From Casuarina equisetifolia (Eukaryota > Streptophyta > Magnoliopsida > Fagales > Casuarinaceae), in contig CM052354.1 of the NCBI GenBank assembly GCA_028551475.1, forward strand, positions 12,049,172 to 12,113,171: DNA of 64,000 bases. The letters run 5' to 3'. The translations under genes were made by a program, and so were the position numbers. The notes beneath the pieces were generated by a model, which was not told where the DNA came from, searched no databases, and saw only the letters and a list, made by a program, of their open reading frames with translations. Shown here piece after piece: positions 45,883-57,088 of this stretch (its first letter is position 1; every line of letters starts with the position of its first letter).

Positions 45883-46150
45883 TGGTTTTAGTACCATAGT
45901 TATTTACAACACACACACACACACACACATATATATGAGGTAGCAATCATCTATAATTATGCATAGACCCAAATTCAATTGTAAGATTTTTCTTGAAATC
46001 CATTTTGGTATGTGGGAACTATGTAAATCAAAATTAACCCTTAATTTGGTCATTTTCCCTACATATGTTCCACATTTTTTATTGGCACAAGAATAAGTAA
46101 AAGACTTAATAGTTTTTCAAATATTTGTCAACATCAAAATATATCCAACA
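45883..46150 (-). repeat. Truncated 3' LTR of SIRE-like Copia
   Basis: Matches about 51655-51914 of the 5' LTR, including TTTTAGTACCATAG and GAGGTAGCAATCA. It is cut at the 5S array boundary. An (AC)n(AT)n microsatellite at 45909-45936 is expanded relative to the 5' LTR. Confidence 0.85.
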
Positions 46151-46170
46151 ATCTCCCCCTTTTTAATGGG
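46151..46170 (-). promoter_or_regulatory. Polypurine tract of SIRE-like Copia
   Basis: On the minus strand AAAAAGGGGGAGAT directly precedes the LTR start TGTTGG, the usual Copia arrangement. Confidence 0.8.
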
Positions 46171-46850
46171 GACAAAACTTGATATGAAAAGCTATTTTCC
46201 ATTAGATGCACCCATCATACAAAAACAATTTGGTTTAAAAAAAACTAAATTCAAAATCATTGATTTAGTACAATTACAGTATATTGATCATGGTGTCTTA
46301 TGCCATTTTTTTTGAAAAACCAAAAATAGTTATCTAGGTAAGAAAATAATTATTTCTCCCCCTTTTTGTCAACATAAAAAAGAACAAACAAAAAACATGT
46401 TGACTAAAAGACAGAAAAATGAGAGAGAAAAGAAGACAATCTTGTAAACACACACAATGCACTGAGTGGTGAGAAATAAGAGTGAAATAGACAAGATGCA
46501 ACCATAACTCAACAAAAAATTGGCAAACAACACACAAAAGATGCACAAAGGTAATGAAGAATAGAGATAACTCCTCGGTTGAAGTAGATATGCACCCATT
46601 GAAAAGTAGCTATCTTGACAGAATAAGGGTCACACATGTTAACCTCCCCCATATTGGGAAAGCTTTCTATAACGTGAGAGAATGGAATACCCATAAAGCT
46701 AGCTAGCATGGACTGAACACATGGGTTAAAGCAAAATAGAATAGAAAACAAGAGAAAGCTAAGGTAAAAGATTATTAGAAAGTTAAGGAAATTTAGTCCC
46801 AAACAAATTCCACTAAAATGTCCTCGGCTACAGGATCTCGGATGAAGTGA
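46171..46850 (-). other. Region between RNase H and 3' LTR of SIRE-like Copia
   Basis: About 700 bp with hydrophobic minus-strand frames (46802-46509 and 46599-46369). SIRE elements can carry an envelope-like frame here, but I see no motif that supports one. Calling it coding would be speculation. Confidence 0.4.
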
Positions 46851-46859
46851 TGCCTAATT

Positions 46860-48060
46860 TCTATATGTTTGGTTTTTGAATGTTGAACTGGATTTTTTTT
46901 CAAGTTGATAGCATTAGTATTATCACATTTTAGAGATACAAATTTAACAAACACACCAAAGTTAACCAGTTGCTACTTCATCCATAATATCTATGCACAA
47001 CTGGTTGTAGCTGCCATATATTCAGCTTATATGGTGGAGATAGCTACATTGTTTTGCTTTTTAGAGTACCATTAAATAAGCATATTGCCAAGAAAATGAC
47101 ATGCTTCGCTTATGCTTTTTCGATCTAGTTTACATCCAACATAGTCAACATCACTATAAGAGTGGAGGTCAAATGTTGATTCCCTAGGATACCATATTCC
47201 CAAATTTTCAATGTCCTTCAGATATCTAAAGATCCTTTCCACCAAGGTCAGATGTATTTCTTTTGGATTGGATTGAAACCTTGCACAAAAGCATATACTG
47301 AATAGAATGTCTAGTCTTAATGTTGTCAAGTACAATAAGGATCCTATCATGCTTCTATACAACCTAGGATCAATATCCTTGTTCTAATCTTCACACTCAA
47401 GAGCAAGAGAAGTACTCATAAGTGTGGATATTGGCTTGAAATGCTCAAAATTAATTTTTGTTTTAAGAAGATCCTTAGTGAATTTGGATTGACAAATAAA
47501 TATTCCATTTTCAGCTTGTTTAATTTGCAATCCAAGGAAGTAATTTAACTCATTCATCATACTCATTTCAAATTCACTTTTCATTTCTTTTGCAAGTTCT
47601 TTACACAATTCATCTTTCATAGATTCAAATATGACGTCATCCACATACACTTAAGCTACTAGTATATCTTTGTCTTTATTCTTTATAAACAAGGTGTGAT
47701 CTACTTTCCCTTTCATAAAACCTTTTTCTAGTAAGAAATTGCTCAATTGTTCATATCAGGCACATGGAGCCTACTTTAAACCATAGAGAGCTCTATTTAG
47801 TTTAAAAACATGATCATGCAGCAAAGAGTCTTCAAATCCTAGTGATTACTTTACATATAGTTCAAAGTTCCTATAACATGCAAAAGCAAGCAACATTCTA
47901 ATGGCTTCCATCCTAGCCATAGGTGCAAAGGTCTCATCATAGTCTATTCCATCCTCTTGGTTGTACCCTTGAGCTACTAACCTAGCCTTATTTCTAGTGA
48001 CAATTCCATGCTTATCCATTTTGTTTCTAAACACCCATTTTGTTCCTATTATGGTATGGT
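46860..48060 (-). pseudogene. Copia reverse transcriptase/RNase H remnant
   Basis: Three frames in order. 48034-47846 has RNKARLVAQGYNQEDGIDY and ETFAPMARMEAIRMLLAFA. 47650-47384 has the catalytic YVDD and NYFLGLQIKQ. 47362-47072 has MYRSMIGSLLYLT and the RNase H start (YSDVDYVGCKLDRKS). Stops lie between them, including one just before YVDD, so it cannot encode an active enzyme as it stands. Confidence 0.85.
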
Positions 48061-48513
48061 TTTCTAGCTTTGGTACAAGAGTCCATACATTACACTTTGC
48101 AAACTAATTTTAACTCTTCCTGCATAGCCATTATTTAGTCTTCATCCTTAAGTGCCTCATCAATCATTTTTGGCTCAACTTGTCATAAAAATGCTACAAA
48201 CTCACAAATGTTTCTAGTTCTTAATCTAGTAGATACACCTTCATTAATAATGCCTACAATTTTTTATTAATCAACTTCACTTCTAACTCTAGGAAAACTA
48301 GGTTTGGTTTCTACATTGTCTACTATTAGTTCATTTCCTGTCCTTCACTACTTTCATTATGATTAGCAAGCTGTATGGCAAGGACTTCTTCTTCACTTTC
48401 TTTTAGATTTTCTGGTTTTGCTTCATTTTCATCAAATAAAACATGGATGGATTCTTCTACTATAGGAATTCATTTATTATACACCCTATAGGCTTTACTC
48501 AATTGAGAATATC

Positions 48514-49214
48514 CTAAGAAGATGGCTTCATACTTCGAGAATCAAAATTTCCTAAAGAATCCTTTCCATTATTCAGGATAAAACATTTGCATCCAAAAGA
48601 GTGGAAGTAAGAAATATTCGGCTTCTTTTCAGAAAACAACTCAAAATGGGTTTGTTTCAAAATTGGTCTAATAAACACTCGGTTTGAAATGTAACATGTA
48701 GTATGAATAGCTTCCCCCAAAAAATACTTTGGTAAATTTTTATCACATAACATGGTTCTACCCATTTCTTGGATAGTTCTATTTTTCCTTTCCACCACTC
48801 CATTTTGTTGTGGTGTTCTAATAGATGAAAAATTATGGCTAATACCATTCTACATGCAATAGTTTTCAAAGTTTCTATTTTCAAATTCTCACCATGATCA
48901 ATTCTGATTTTACAAATAATGGCTGCTTTTTCATTTTGAATATTCTTCCAAAAATAGACAAATTTATTAAAAGTTTCATCCTTGCTTGGTAGTAAAAAAA
49001 TCCAAGTGTATCTAAAGTAATCATCCATAATGACTAATGCATAGTTGTTGTTTCCTAAACTTGGTGTCCTAACTGGCCTAAACAAATCCATATGTATGAG
49101 TTGTAGTGGTCGTGTAGTGGTTACATCCTCCTTTGATGTAAAGCTTGATCTATGTTGTTTTCCTTTCACACAAGCATGACATATTTTATTATCACTAAAT
49201 TTTATTTTCGGCAA
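48514..49214 (-). pseudogene. Copia integrase remnant
   Basis: 49214-48657 carries the zinc-binding end (CHACVKGKQHRSSF) and catalytic core with HMDLFRPVRTPS and IRIDHGENL. The first catalytic Asp is present, and Asp is also kept at the second site. A frameshift near 48800 moves to the frame 48798-48514, which begins at VERKNRTIQEMGRTML and contains FGCKCFILN. Confidence 0.85.
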
Positions 49215-49660
49215 TCCTAGGACAAGTTCCTAATCTTTTATGCCATAACCAAAAATCACCAAAGTTTTTTGCCTCAAGACTTCTTTCATTTTCAAAAATT
49301 TCATGTAAGTTTATGACATAAACATTTCCTACTTTTTTTCCTATTAATCTTGCATTATTATTATTATTATTGATAATGCAACAAGATGATATGAATTTAA
49401 CACTAAACCCTTTATCACACAGTTGACTCATGCTTAACAATTTATATTTCAAACCACACACAAATAGCATATCAGCAATATGAAAGGAGTTAGGATTACT
49501 TATAATACCACATCCTTCTACTTTTCCTTTGGAGTCATCTCTAAATAACACTTTTCCTCCAACCTATTCTTTTAGAATAAAAAAATCTCCCTTTTCTCTA
49601 GTCATATGGTGAGAACAACCACTGTGTAAGTAACACCAAGAGGGCTATTTCATTTTATGA
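49195..49660 (-). pseudogene. Copia protease and gag-pre-integrase remnant
   Basis: The protease active-site region reads LHSGCSHHMT, where relatives have LDSGC, so the catalytic Asp is His. A stop follows near 49563. Then GKVEGCGII, LLSMSQLCDKGFSV and FWLWHKRLG identify the gag-pre-integrase segment. An ATT trinucleotide run (about 49353-49373) adds a string of Asn. Confidence 0.8.
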
Positions 49661-49799
49661 TTTGTGATAACTACCTTTTCCTCACCATTTGCCATTAGAC
49701 GCAGATTGGCTTTTTCAGTTTCATCTTCTTCTTCTAAAGATGAGAAGGATGAGGATTCATTTTCCCAAGCAGCCATCATCACCTTTTTCTTCTACCTTT

Positions 49800-50154
49800 G
49801 AGCAAATTTTCCTTTGCTCTTCAATTTGGGACAATCAACTCTTATATGTCCAGGCTTTTTGCACTCAAAGCACACGTTAACCCTAGGGTCTAACATTTCC
49901 TTTTTCTTCCCTTTTTCTCTCCTATAGAACTTTTAAAATTTTCTAACAAGGATGGCTAGTTCATCTACTTTAGATTCTGAGGTTGAGCTATCCTTAACTA
50001 TTGCCTTAAATGTTGCATTCCTATGTTCCTTAGCTTCTTCCTTTTCTATTTCCCTTCTTTTCATGTTCAACTCATAAGCCTTTAGAGATCCTAAGACTTC
50101 ATCTAGTGAGAGTTTTTCTAAGTCGTATGCTTCTTCAATAGTCGTATGCCTTAG
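49800..50154 (-). pseudogene. Gag C-terminal stump of SIRE-like Copia
   Basis: Reads LDEVLGSLKAYELNMKRRE, a stop, and the zinc knuckle CFECKKPGHIRVDC. The gag N-terminal domain (usually some 200 or more residues) is missing. The primer site is followed within about ten bases by this C-terminal part, so a deletion removed the leader and most of gag. Confidence 0.75.
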
Positions 50155-50166
50155 GCTCTGATACCA
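50155..50166 (-). promoter_or_regulatory. Primer-binding site (initiator tRNA-Met)
   Basis: TGGTATCAGAGC on the minus strand, two bases inside the 5' LTR. The classic plant Copia primer site. Confidence 0.9.
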
Positions 50167-50168
50167 CT

Positions 50169-51914
50169 TGTTGGATATGGATTAACCTAATAAAGGGGGG
50201 TTGGTTTGGGTTTAATATATTCTTTTTAATTTCTTATGAATAAATAATATAAAGGCAAGGAATAAAGGACACAAGAACTGTTCAGGTGGTTCGGCCAAAT
50301 ACTCAAGACTATCTCCACCCCTTCTTAGCAATAATAAGAAAGCCTTATTACTAACATATAATAGTTTTCTCTTAATTTTAGTACATCCAAATCATTCATT
50401 CATGGAACATAAGGATCAACAATTCACTTCTCAATACAATCAGCCCTACACAACTTAACACATTTCACAATCCAACCAATACAAAACTTTGTACAACACC
50501 TTAATCACCAAAGTCCGATTGTCATATCTGATGAAGATACAACATAGTCTATGAATGAATAACAACTATTAAAGAAACAATAATTAAAATCTGACACTGG
50601 ATAAAAGATATAGCAACTTGAAGCAATTAGCACAATGCCACAATCAAAGTGAAACTATCAACTTCCTACACAATGAGTAATTCTTGAGGACCAAGGATAT
50701 GATGTAATCAAATAACATATGACTCTCAAGCAAATACTTATGTTTAGACAAATAGAATTTAGCATGTAACACGGCAATCTATCAATCACTCTTATATGCT
50801 CAGTAACACTTAATTATTGGTAACAAAGACAATTTCTTTCACACAAGAATAATATTACCAATACCTTTAACTACATAAACAAATATAATTTAAATGATAA
50901 CAAAGTCTTGAGAATTTGAAGCATAATAAGATTAAAAGGCTTTTCTTTCTATGAAAAACAAGTTAGACTTGTTGTAATTTGCTTTCTCAAGAGTGATGTA
51001 TCTCAATAGAAAAACCCTAGCACATTTACTTATAAATGATAACAACAAGAGTTTGGTAGGGTTTTTTCTCTTTTGTTTCCTTATAAGATATGCAACATTA
51101 TAGAATACATATTATTAATTCCAAAAATGATCATCATATAATAGCATCCATAACCTCACTCAAGGATTTAATTTGTTAAGTCAAAAACTTTCAAATAAGC
51201 ATATCAAGTCTTCCATTTTTGCAATGCATGATACCTTAATCATTTACCTTTTACATAAATAGCACTATTATTGAAAACACACAACACTTTACCCACATAG
51301 CACCAATTCTTCCAACTATGAGCACACACATGATTTAAAATGGAATAGAGGACTTCTTACCGAATATGACTGAACCCATTTGAAAAAGTTCAAATCGTTT
51401 CCTTAAAATCCCTCCTCATAAGTTCTCACCAAGGGCATGTAGAGAGATTCTTTCCTTCTCGGGTGATAGAGGAGAAAATTACCCTTTCTTTTCCTTTCTT
51501 AGTCACTTATAACCTTGATGCCTTTTAAGTTCAAGACAGTGTAGCTTACTTCATAATCAAAATGGTGTGTTTTTACTTACTCTTGAATATTTCTCATATG
51601 CTCCATTTTTTCCATTCTAGATTCATGACAGATGTTTGAGATGAGCTATTCTCATATAGTTTTAGTACCATAGCTATTTATGAAGCACACACATATATAT
51701 GAGGTAGCAATCACATATAATTATGCATAGACCCTAGTTCAGTTGCAATATTTTTCTTGAAATCCATTTTGGCATGTGGGAACTATGTAAATAAAAAATA
51801 ACCCTTAATTTGGTTATTTGCCCTACATATGTTCCACATTTTTTGTTGGCACAAGAATAAGTAAAAGACTTAATAATTTTTCAAATATTTATCAACATCA
51901 AAATATATCCAACA
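50169..51914 (-). repeat. 5' LTR of SIRE-like Copia
   Basis: 1746 bp, minus orientation, TGTTGGATATATTTTG at the outer end and CATATCCAACA at the inner end. No gene inside. Confidence 0.88.
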
Positions 51915-52295
51915 CAACTCTACCCAGTCTAATCACTTACCTAGTTGTATTGTCCCAAAAGATGCATAAATCATAAAAAAAAAAATAACAATGCTATTAC
52001 GATCAAATGTTTATTTTTTTGAAAAATAAGAAATTATATTTCAAACAAGATACAAACATGACACTATTTAGTTGAAGCATTTTTATGGGTTGTGCATATC
52101 CAATGTGGGTAGCATATACACATGTGTCATCTTGCAAATTAATTAGCAATAATTAAGGTGCATATGAAAAATGAGAATATAAAGAATTTAAATCACACTT
52201 GATATGGTCACCTACACCTGAATCTATAATCCTTGGATGTATGAATTGTAAAATTGAATGGTAGGAAGGTTACCTACAAAACAACCATCCATGAA
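51915..52295 (-). pseudogene. Copia protease/gag-pre-integrase remnant
   Basis: From about 52235 the minus strand reads IIDSGVGDHIKCDLNSLYS, the protease active site with DSG intact. Toward 51915 it gives YNFLFF, CIFWDNTTR and VIRLGRVV. These match the usual 'FNLLS... C-FQD--T-K-IG-GR' order, with stops. The frame runs into the SIRE-like LTR. Confidence 0.65.
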
Positions 52296-53591
52296 TGTTC
52301 GGTGAATTTTAAATGCAAGTGAACATGTCGAACAAATAATATAATGATAAGAAAAGTATTGTCCCACAGAGATTGGTGATTACTATGCCAACTAATTACT
52401 AATGGTGAACAACTCCTAGAATTTATCTAACAAATCCAAATTGATAGAGAATAAACTAATCAACTAAATTTAATAAAACTAAATACACAAAATATGTTAG
52501 AGTGTCCGATTTCACCATAACTATGAGGTACTAATGTAGATTATGTATGCTTGCAAGAGGGATAATATCTATGTGATGGCGGAACTTCCTAATTTATTTA
52601 CTATCCTATGTCTAGGTATAGCAAACCTACTTAGTTCATTAATTCACTATATTTCTATATGTGAATTGAAACAAACCAAATGCATTAGGATCTATGAACA
52701 TTCCCAGTTTATAATAAATCTTTCGATTATCTTATCACCAAAAGCCACACAAACAACATGGTATATGTCTATCCACATTTAATTCATGGTTATATATTAT
52801 AAGAAGCAATTGCATATTATTACCTCTCAGTCTCAAACATGCACATCAAATCATTCAAGTGGTGGCCAATCACTTAAAAGCATTAAGCATAATAATATAT
52901 AACTCACATAAATAAAATATCTTGCAAAACATAATAATCATAAGATTCATACCATCATAATTAGGTTACATCGTAGCTCTAACAAAAATAAACTAAAACA
53001 TAAAGAAATAATGAGGAAGAATGGTAATAAGAAATAAAGAAGGCATCTTGAATCTAAGAACAAGAAGTCTGTCACCCTTTTTGTCTTCTTTTCAAGAAAA
53101 CCTTGAATTCTTGGCCTCTTTCTTGAATTGTGCTCAATTTCCTCCTCTCCTTTCTTTTGCCTCTTCTCTTCTCTTAATTAGGTTTAGGTTTAGACCTACT
53201 CTTACCCTAGTAGAATTGGGTCTTAGAGATCTAAAACAATTGGGTTTTGAACTCTTAATTTAATTAGGTTTTGAACTCCTAATTTAATTAGGCTTTGAAC
53301 TCCTAATATGATTAGGTTTTCTAATTATTTAGAAAACCCAATAACAATAAAATCTAATATCAATCATTCAAAGCCCAAGCCCATCTTGACTCTCTTGATC
53401 TTGATATTATGATTTTGCCACACAATAAGCGTCAGGCTCTCCATGTTCATCTCTTTTCTCCTTGTCTTCTTGTGCTACATAAACAAGATAAATTTAAGTA
53501 AATAAAGAGGAGTTCAAATGTTTTCTCACAATTATTAAAGTTATTTATTTCCTAAAATAGGTAAAATAACTCTATAAAAATAGAGTTATCA
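52296..53591 (-). repeat. Solo Athila-type LTR (ATGAA duplication)
   Basis: 1296 bp, same length class as 25257-26552. It starts TGTTCGGTGAATTTT and ends GAGTTATCA, with ATGAA at 52291-52295 and 53592-53596. A threefold tandem repeat of a unit containing TTAATTAGG and TTTGAACTCC lies at about 53230-53310. Confidence 0.88.
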
Positions 53592-53596
53592 ATGAA

Positions 53597-53871
53597 ATTC
53601 CTAGGTTGTGGAGGAGTTATATTGTAAGAGGCCAAAATTCCATGCGATAGGTCCAAGGTAACATTTGGTCTTGGACCCCCTTGACCCATGGGCTATGTCA
53701 TATGGGCTGCAAAGGCAATATTTGCACTATGAGAGGCAGTGTTAGGCTGATTTGGTTGTTGTGCATACATTATAGGTGGTCCAAAGGAGGTTGGCCCATG
53801 TGGTGCACTTGTTGGCCTAAAGCTTGGATAGTATACTTAGGGAGTGGTTGACCTAATATGTTAGGCAAGAC
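53597..53871 (-). pseudogene. Copia gag-protease linker remnant
   Basis: Lies between the two solo LTRs and joins the gag on the right to the protease on the left once both are removed. The minus strand is Pro- and Gln-rich, as usual between the zinc knuckle and protease. It has several stops. Confidence 0.5.
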
Positions 53872-55490
53872 TGTTTGATGAAATTCTACATACAAGCATA
53901 CATGTTGAACAAGTAATATAATGATAAGTAAAGATATCATCCCATAGAGACTAGTGCTTACTAAACTAATTAATTACTAATGGTGAACAATTTCTAAAGT
54001 TTATTTAGCAAATCAAAGAGGTAAAACATGGATTAACTAACTAAATTTAAGCTAAACTTGATTAATGAAACATGTTAGAGCATCCAATTTCACCTAATTA
54101 CTAAATACAAATCTTGATCATTCATGCTAACAAGATTAATTCTACTCATGTGATGAAAAAATTTCCTAATTTATTCACAATCCTATGCCTAGGTATAGCA
54201 AACCTACTTAGCTTATTAACTCACTATATTTCTACTTATGAATTAAATGAACTAAATGCATTAAGATATATGAATATTCTAGTTCACACCTAAAGCCACA
54301 CAAATCATGTGGTATATGTCTATCCATATTAACCTATGGTTGCACATTACATGAAGCAACTACATATTATCTCCCGTCGGTCTCAAACATACAAATCAAA
54401 TTATTTAAGTAGTAGTTAATCACTTAAAAGCATTAAACTCCATAATATGCAACTTCACATTCATAAAATACCTCACAAAACACTATAATCATATCATTCA
54501 TATATCATAATCAAGTTCCATCCTAGCTCTAAGACATTAAACTAAAACATCATATTTAAATAAATAGAAATAGTGCAAGAAATTAAACAAAACATTCTTC
54601 AAATTAAAAACATGAAAGTTGTCACCAAAATGTCTTCAATTTAGAGAAATTTTAGACAAATCTACACATCAAAAGGAGGAAAAGGATTTGGCTGAAAAGA
54701 GGAAAGAAAATAGGCTAACACGCACTTTCACGCGCTATCGCCACTCACCACCATGCGCTGCCACCGTTCTTCATGGAAACCACCAAAAATGGTTGAGACT
54801 GATGCCTAAAGTGCTGATCTGCAAAACGGTTGCACTGATTCACCCTAGAAACATGTAGATCTGAGAAAAACTCTAACTGGCATCCACTATCTCTCGCTAA
54901 AAAATGCCGCACAAGTTGCCTAAAAATAGCTGTAGAAATGTTGAAAATAGCTTTTTCTCATGGAAACACTCAAATATGGCAAAAAAAAAATGCTTAAATA
55001 TTGCCAGAATATGGATCTTAATTGCCAAAATGGGTTTCTCACTAGAAAGGGATGCCATCCATCTACTGTCTCACGACCACCATGTTCTCTGCCTAAGATG
55101 CACGTTGTCACACATTACCTTTGACCTTTGATGAGATCCCAGCTACCAATGGTAATCTCCTTTCCACTGCTACTCACATAACAATCTCCCTCTTTCTCTT
55201 TTCTCCCTTTTCTTCAATCCTATAACATAATAATTCTCCAATAGCCTCCCTCAACAATACTGGCTTTTTTTTTTTTGTCTTTTCTTCCATGCTGCACATA
55301 ATAGCCTCCATTTTCTTGCTTCTTTTCTTTCTTTTCTTGTTTTTTTTTCTTTTGTTTTTCTACTATTTGGGGTTTGTTGTATAATGAACAAAACTTGAAT
55401 TAATATGGATGATTATAAACATACTTATAGAAATATTATATTATATTTTGCTTAATATAAAAAAAATAACTCTAAAAAATAAAGTTATCA
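53872..55490 (-). repeat. Solo Athila-type LTR (AAGAC duplication)
   Basis: 1619 bp, starting TGTTTGATGAAATTC and ending AAGTTATCA, with AAGAC at 53867-53871 and 55491-55495. It has the longer LTR form with a moderately GC-rich middle (about 54720-54800), more decayed than the young element. Confidence 0.88.
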
Positions 55491-55495
55491 AAGAC

Positions 55496-56814
55496 CCTAG
55501 GCCACTCCATAAAAAAAAAAAAAAGACCCATCAGATTATTGAAACAATAACTTGAATTTGTAATCAAATCCAATATTGTTGTTCTTCATTGACGCCAATG
55601 AATCTACATTGGCCTATGACCAGAGAGAGAAAGCTTGACTTGAAACCTGTTTTCCCTTCCCTTTAGGAACACATTTAGGTGAAAATCCAACTATGTGAAA
55701 GCATTTGTCCTTTATGTGGCCTAGTTTATGGCAACAAGAGCATACCAAATGGCCGTTGGGGTCAATTTTAACTCCTCTTCTAATGCCGACAGATTGGGTA
55801 TGAGAGGAAATGGCCAAAATGGCTAGGTTCAGTCCTTAAGTCTCTAATTCCTGATCTCTACATTGATGTTCAAATTCTTCGGCAAGGTTAAAAGTAGAGT
55901 CAACTATTGAAAGTGGGTCTTTCAATAATATGTTGGTTTGCTAATTTTGGAAAGAGGCCAACCAAAAAATCCATAAGATTATGCTCTAAAACTCTTTAAT
56001 CTAGGCATTCATTGACTCTGTAGGTACATCCCCCATAGTTGTAGCAAATGGGGTTTTCTACCATCTAGATTTCAATCTAAAGTTTAGCCATATTAGAGTA
56101 GTACTTAGTGACATTGGTTCCAGAATATCAATTCTTGAATTGCCTTTGTCATAGGTTGTAATGTTGGGTTTCCATGAGACTATTGAACCTCAGTTTGAAA
56201 GCATCCAAGTCTTTTTACATCAAGTCGAGTCATATAAACAACATGCCCCCATTCCACAAACTTTTCAAACCAACTCATAATTGTTAAATGGGACTAGTCC
56301 AAAAGAGTTTGTTTCTCTATATCCTTCTTAGGCCATGTGAAAGACCCATCTACATAGCCCCATTTGTTTTTACCAATCAATTAATTTTGAACTAGACAAC
56401 TCTAGAGGTCGTAGTTTGAACCATCCATTAGTTCTTCTATGCATAAAGCAATTCCAAACATATTTGAGGTAGATAAGTAATAAGGGTCATGATAAGATTG
56501 TGGGTATGGCTTTGTTTTGATAAGGAAGAAGTCATGGTCAAGTTTTTGATTAAAGGGATACTAAAGGGATTTCGAAATGGACAAGAAGGTAGACTTGACA
56601 ATAGGGTGAAAATTGGTCAAAGAGTAGGTGAGACATCACTGTCATCTAAGTAATGAGCCAATGGGATCTAAAGACCATCTGATAGTGGCCTTGAACCTCT
56701 TAGAATACCCTTGGTATAAACAGAATAAAAATTGCAACCAAAATAGATAATGGAAAGAGATAAAGCTATGTATGAACCAGGACGAAGATGAAGACCCATA
56801 CCTTAACAACCTAA
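55496..56814 (-). pseudogene. Copia Gag remnant with zinc knuckle
   Basis: The frame at 55817-55614 contains a CCHC knuckle, CSCCHKLGHIKDKC, followed by FHIVGF, characteristic of Copia Gag. The rest up to the primer site is interrupted but colinear with a gag-domain region. No complete frame survives. Confidence 0.65.
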
Positions 56815-56825
56815 CTCTAATACCA
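56815..56825 (-). promoter_or_regulatory. Primer-binding site of older Copia (decayed)
   Basis: TGGTATTAGAG on the minus strand, one change from the tRNA-Met site TGGTATCAGAG, directly inside the LTR. Confidence 0.65.
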
Positions 56826-57055
56826 TGAAGAAACTATTGAGATTCAACAACAATGCTTATAAAAAACACAATGTAGTATGCAGTAGAAGACATGTTAGAG
56901 TTACATAATGTGATGTTTTCTATTCACATTTTTTAAAGAATAATGGATAACATTTTACAACTTAAATATAAAGAATGGTAAAACTAACATAAGACTGGAC
57001 CTACAGTAACTATAGTAAAAGGCTTATTGGCCCACAACACTAACATACTTCAACA
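56826..57055 (-). repeat. 5' LTR of older Copia (about 230 bp)
   Basis: In minus orientation TGTTGAAGTATGTTAG to GTTTCTTCA, giving TG...CA ends. The 3' LTR is absent, so the ends rest on the primer site and the terminal dinucleotides. Confidence 0.65.
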
Positions 57056-57088
57056 TTTCCTCTTGATGCTTAGAGAGCATTGAAAGCT

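Larger units (their letters stand above)
45883..51914 (-). mobile_element. SIRE/Maximus-like Copia element, broken
   Basis: Minus-strand Ty1/Copia. The 5' LTR is at 50169-51914, followed by an initiator-tRNA-Met primer site, a gag stump, protease, integrase, reverse transcriptase, RNase H and a polypurine tract. Only 268 bp of the 3' LTR remain (45883-46150). Domain order and wording (CFECKKPGHI, LHSGCSHHMT) fit the SIRE/Maximus lineage. It sits inside the older Copia at 51915-57055. The outer part of the 3' LTR and the matching side of the host Copia are missing at the 5S junction, so no duplication can be tested. Confidence 0.85.
51915..57055 (-). mobile_element. Older Copia element, 5' half, dissected by three inserts
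   Basis: A single minus-strand Copia can be followed through its pieces. The 5' LTR is at 56826-57055 and a decayed primer site at 56815-56825. Gag runs through 56800-55496, then 53871-53597. Protease and gag-pre-integrase lie at 52295-51915. The solo LTRs at 53872-55490 and 52296-53591, each with its own 5-bp duplication, explain two breaks. The SIRE-like element at 45883-51914 explains the third. Everything beyond gag-pre-integrase is lost at the 5S junction. Stops are frequent. Confidence 0.75.

Noticed and set aside
32796..45943. Dozens of similar 60-100-codon open frames across the repeat array (for example reading HVAKK or ARLGKL)
   Set aside because: They recur because the 5S unit recurs. 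They run through spacer and 5S gene, start at different codons and are broken in many units. They are not a protein family.
46334..46802. Envelope-like gene of the SIRE-like element
   Set aside because: Hydrophobic frames exist, but there is no signal peptide plus membrane-anchor layout or recognisable motif. I left it as an unassigned region.
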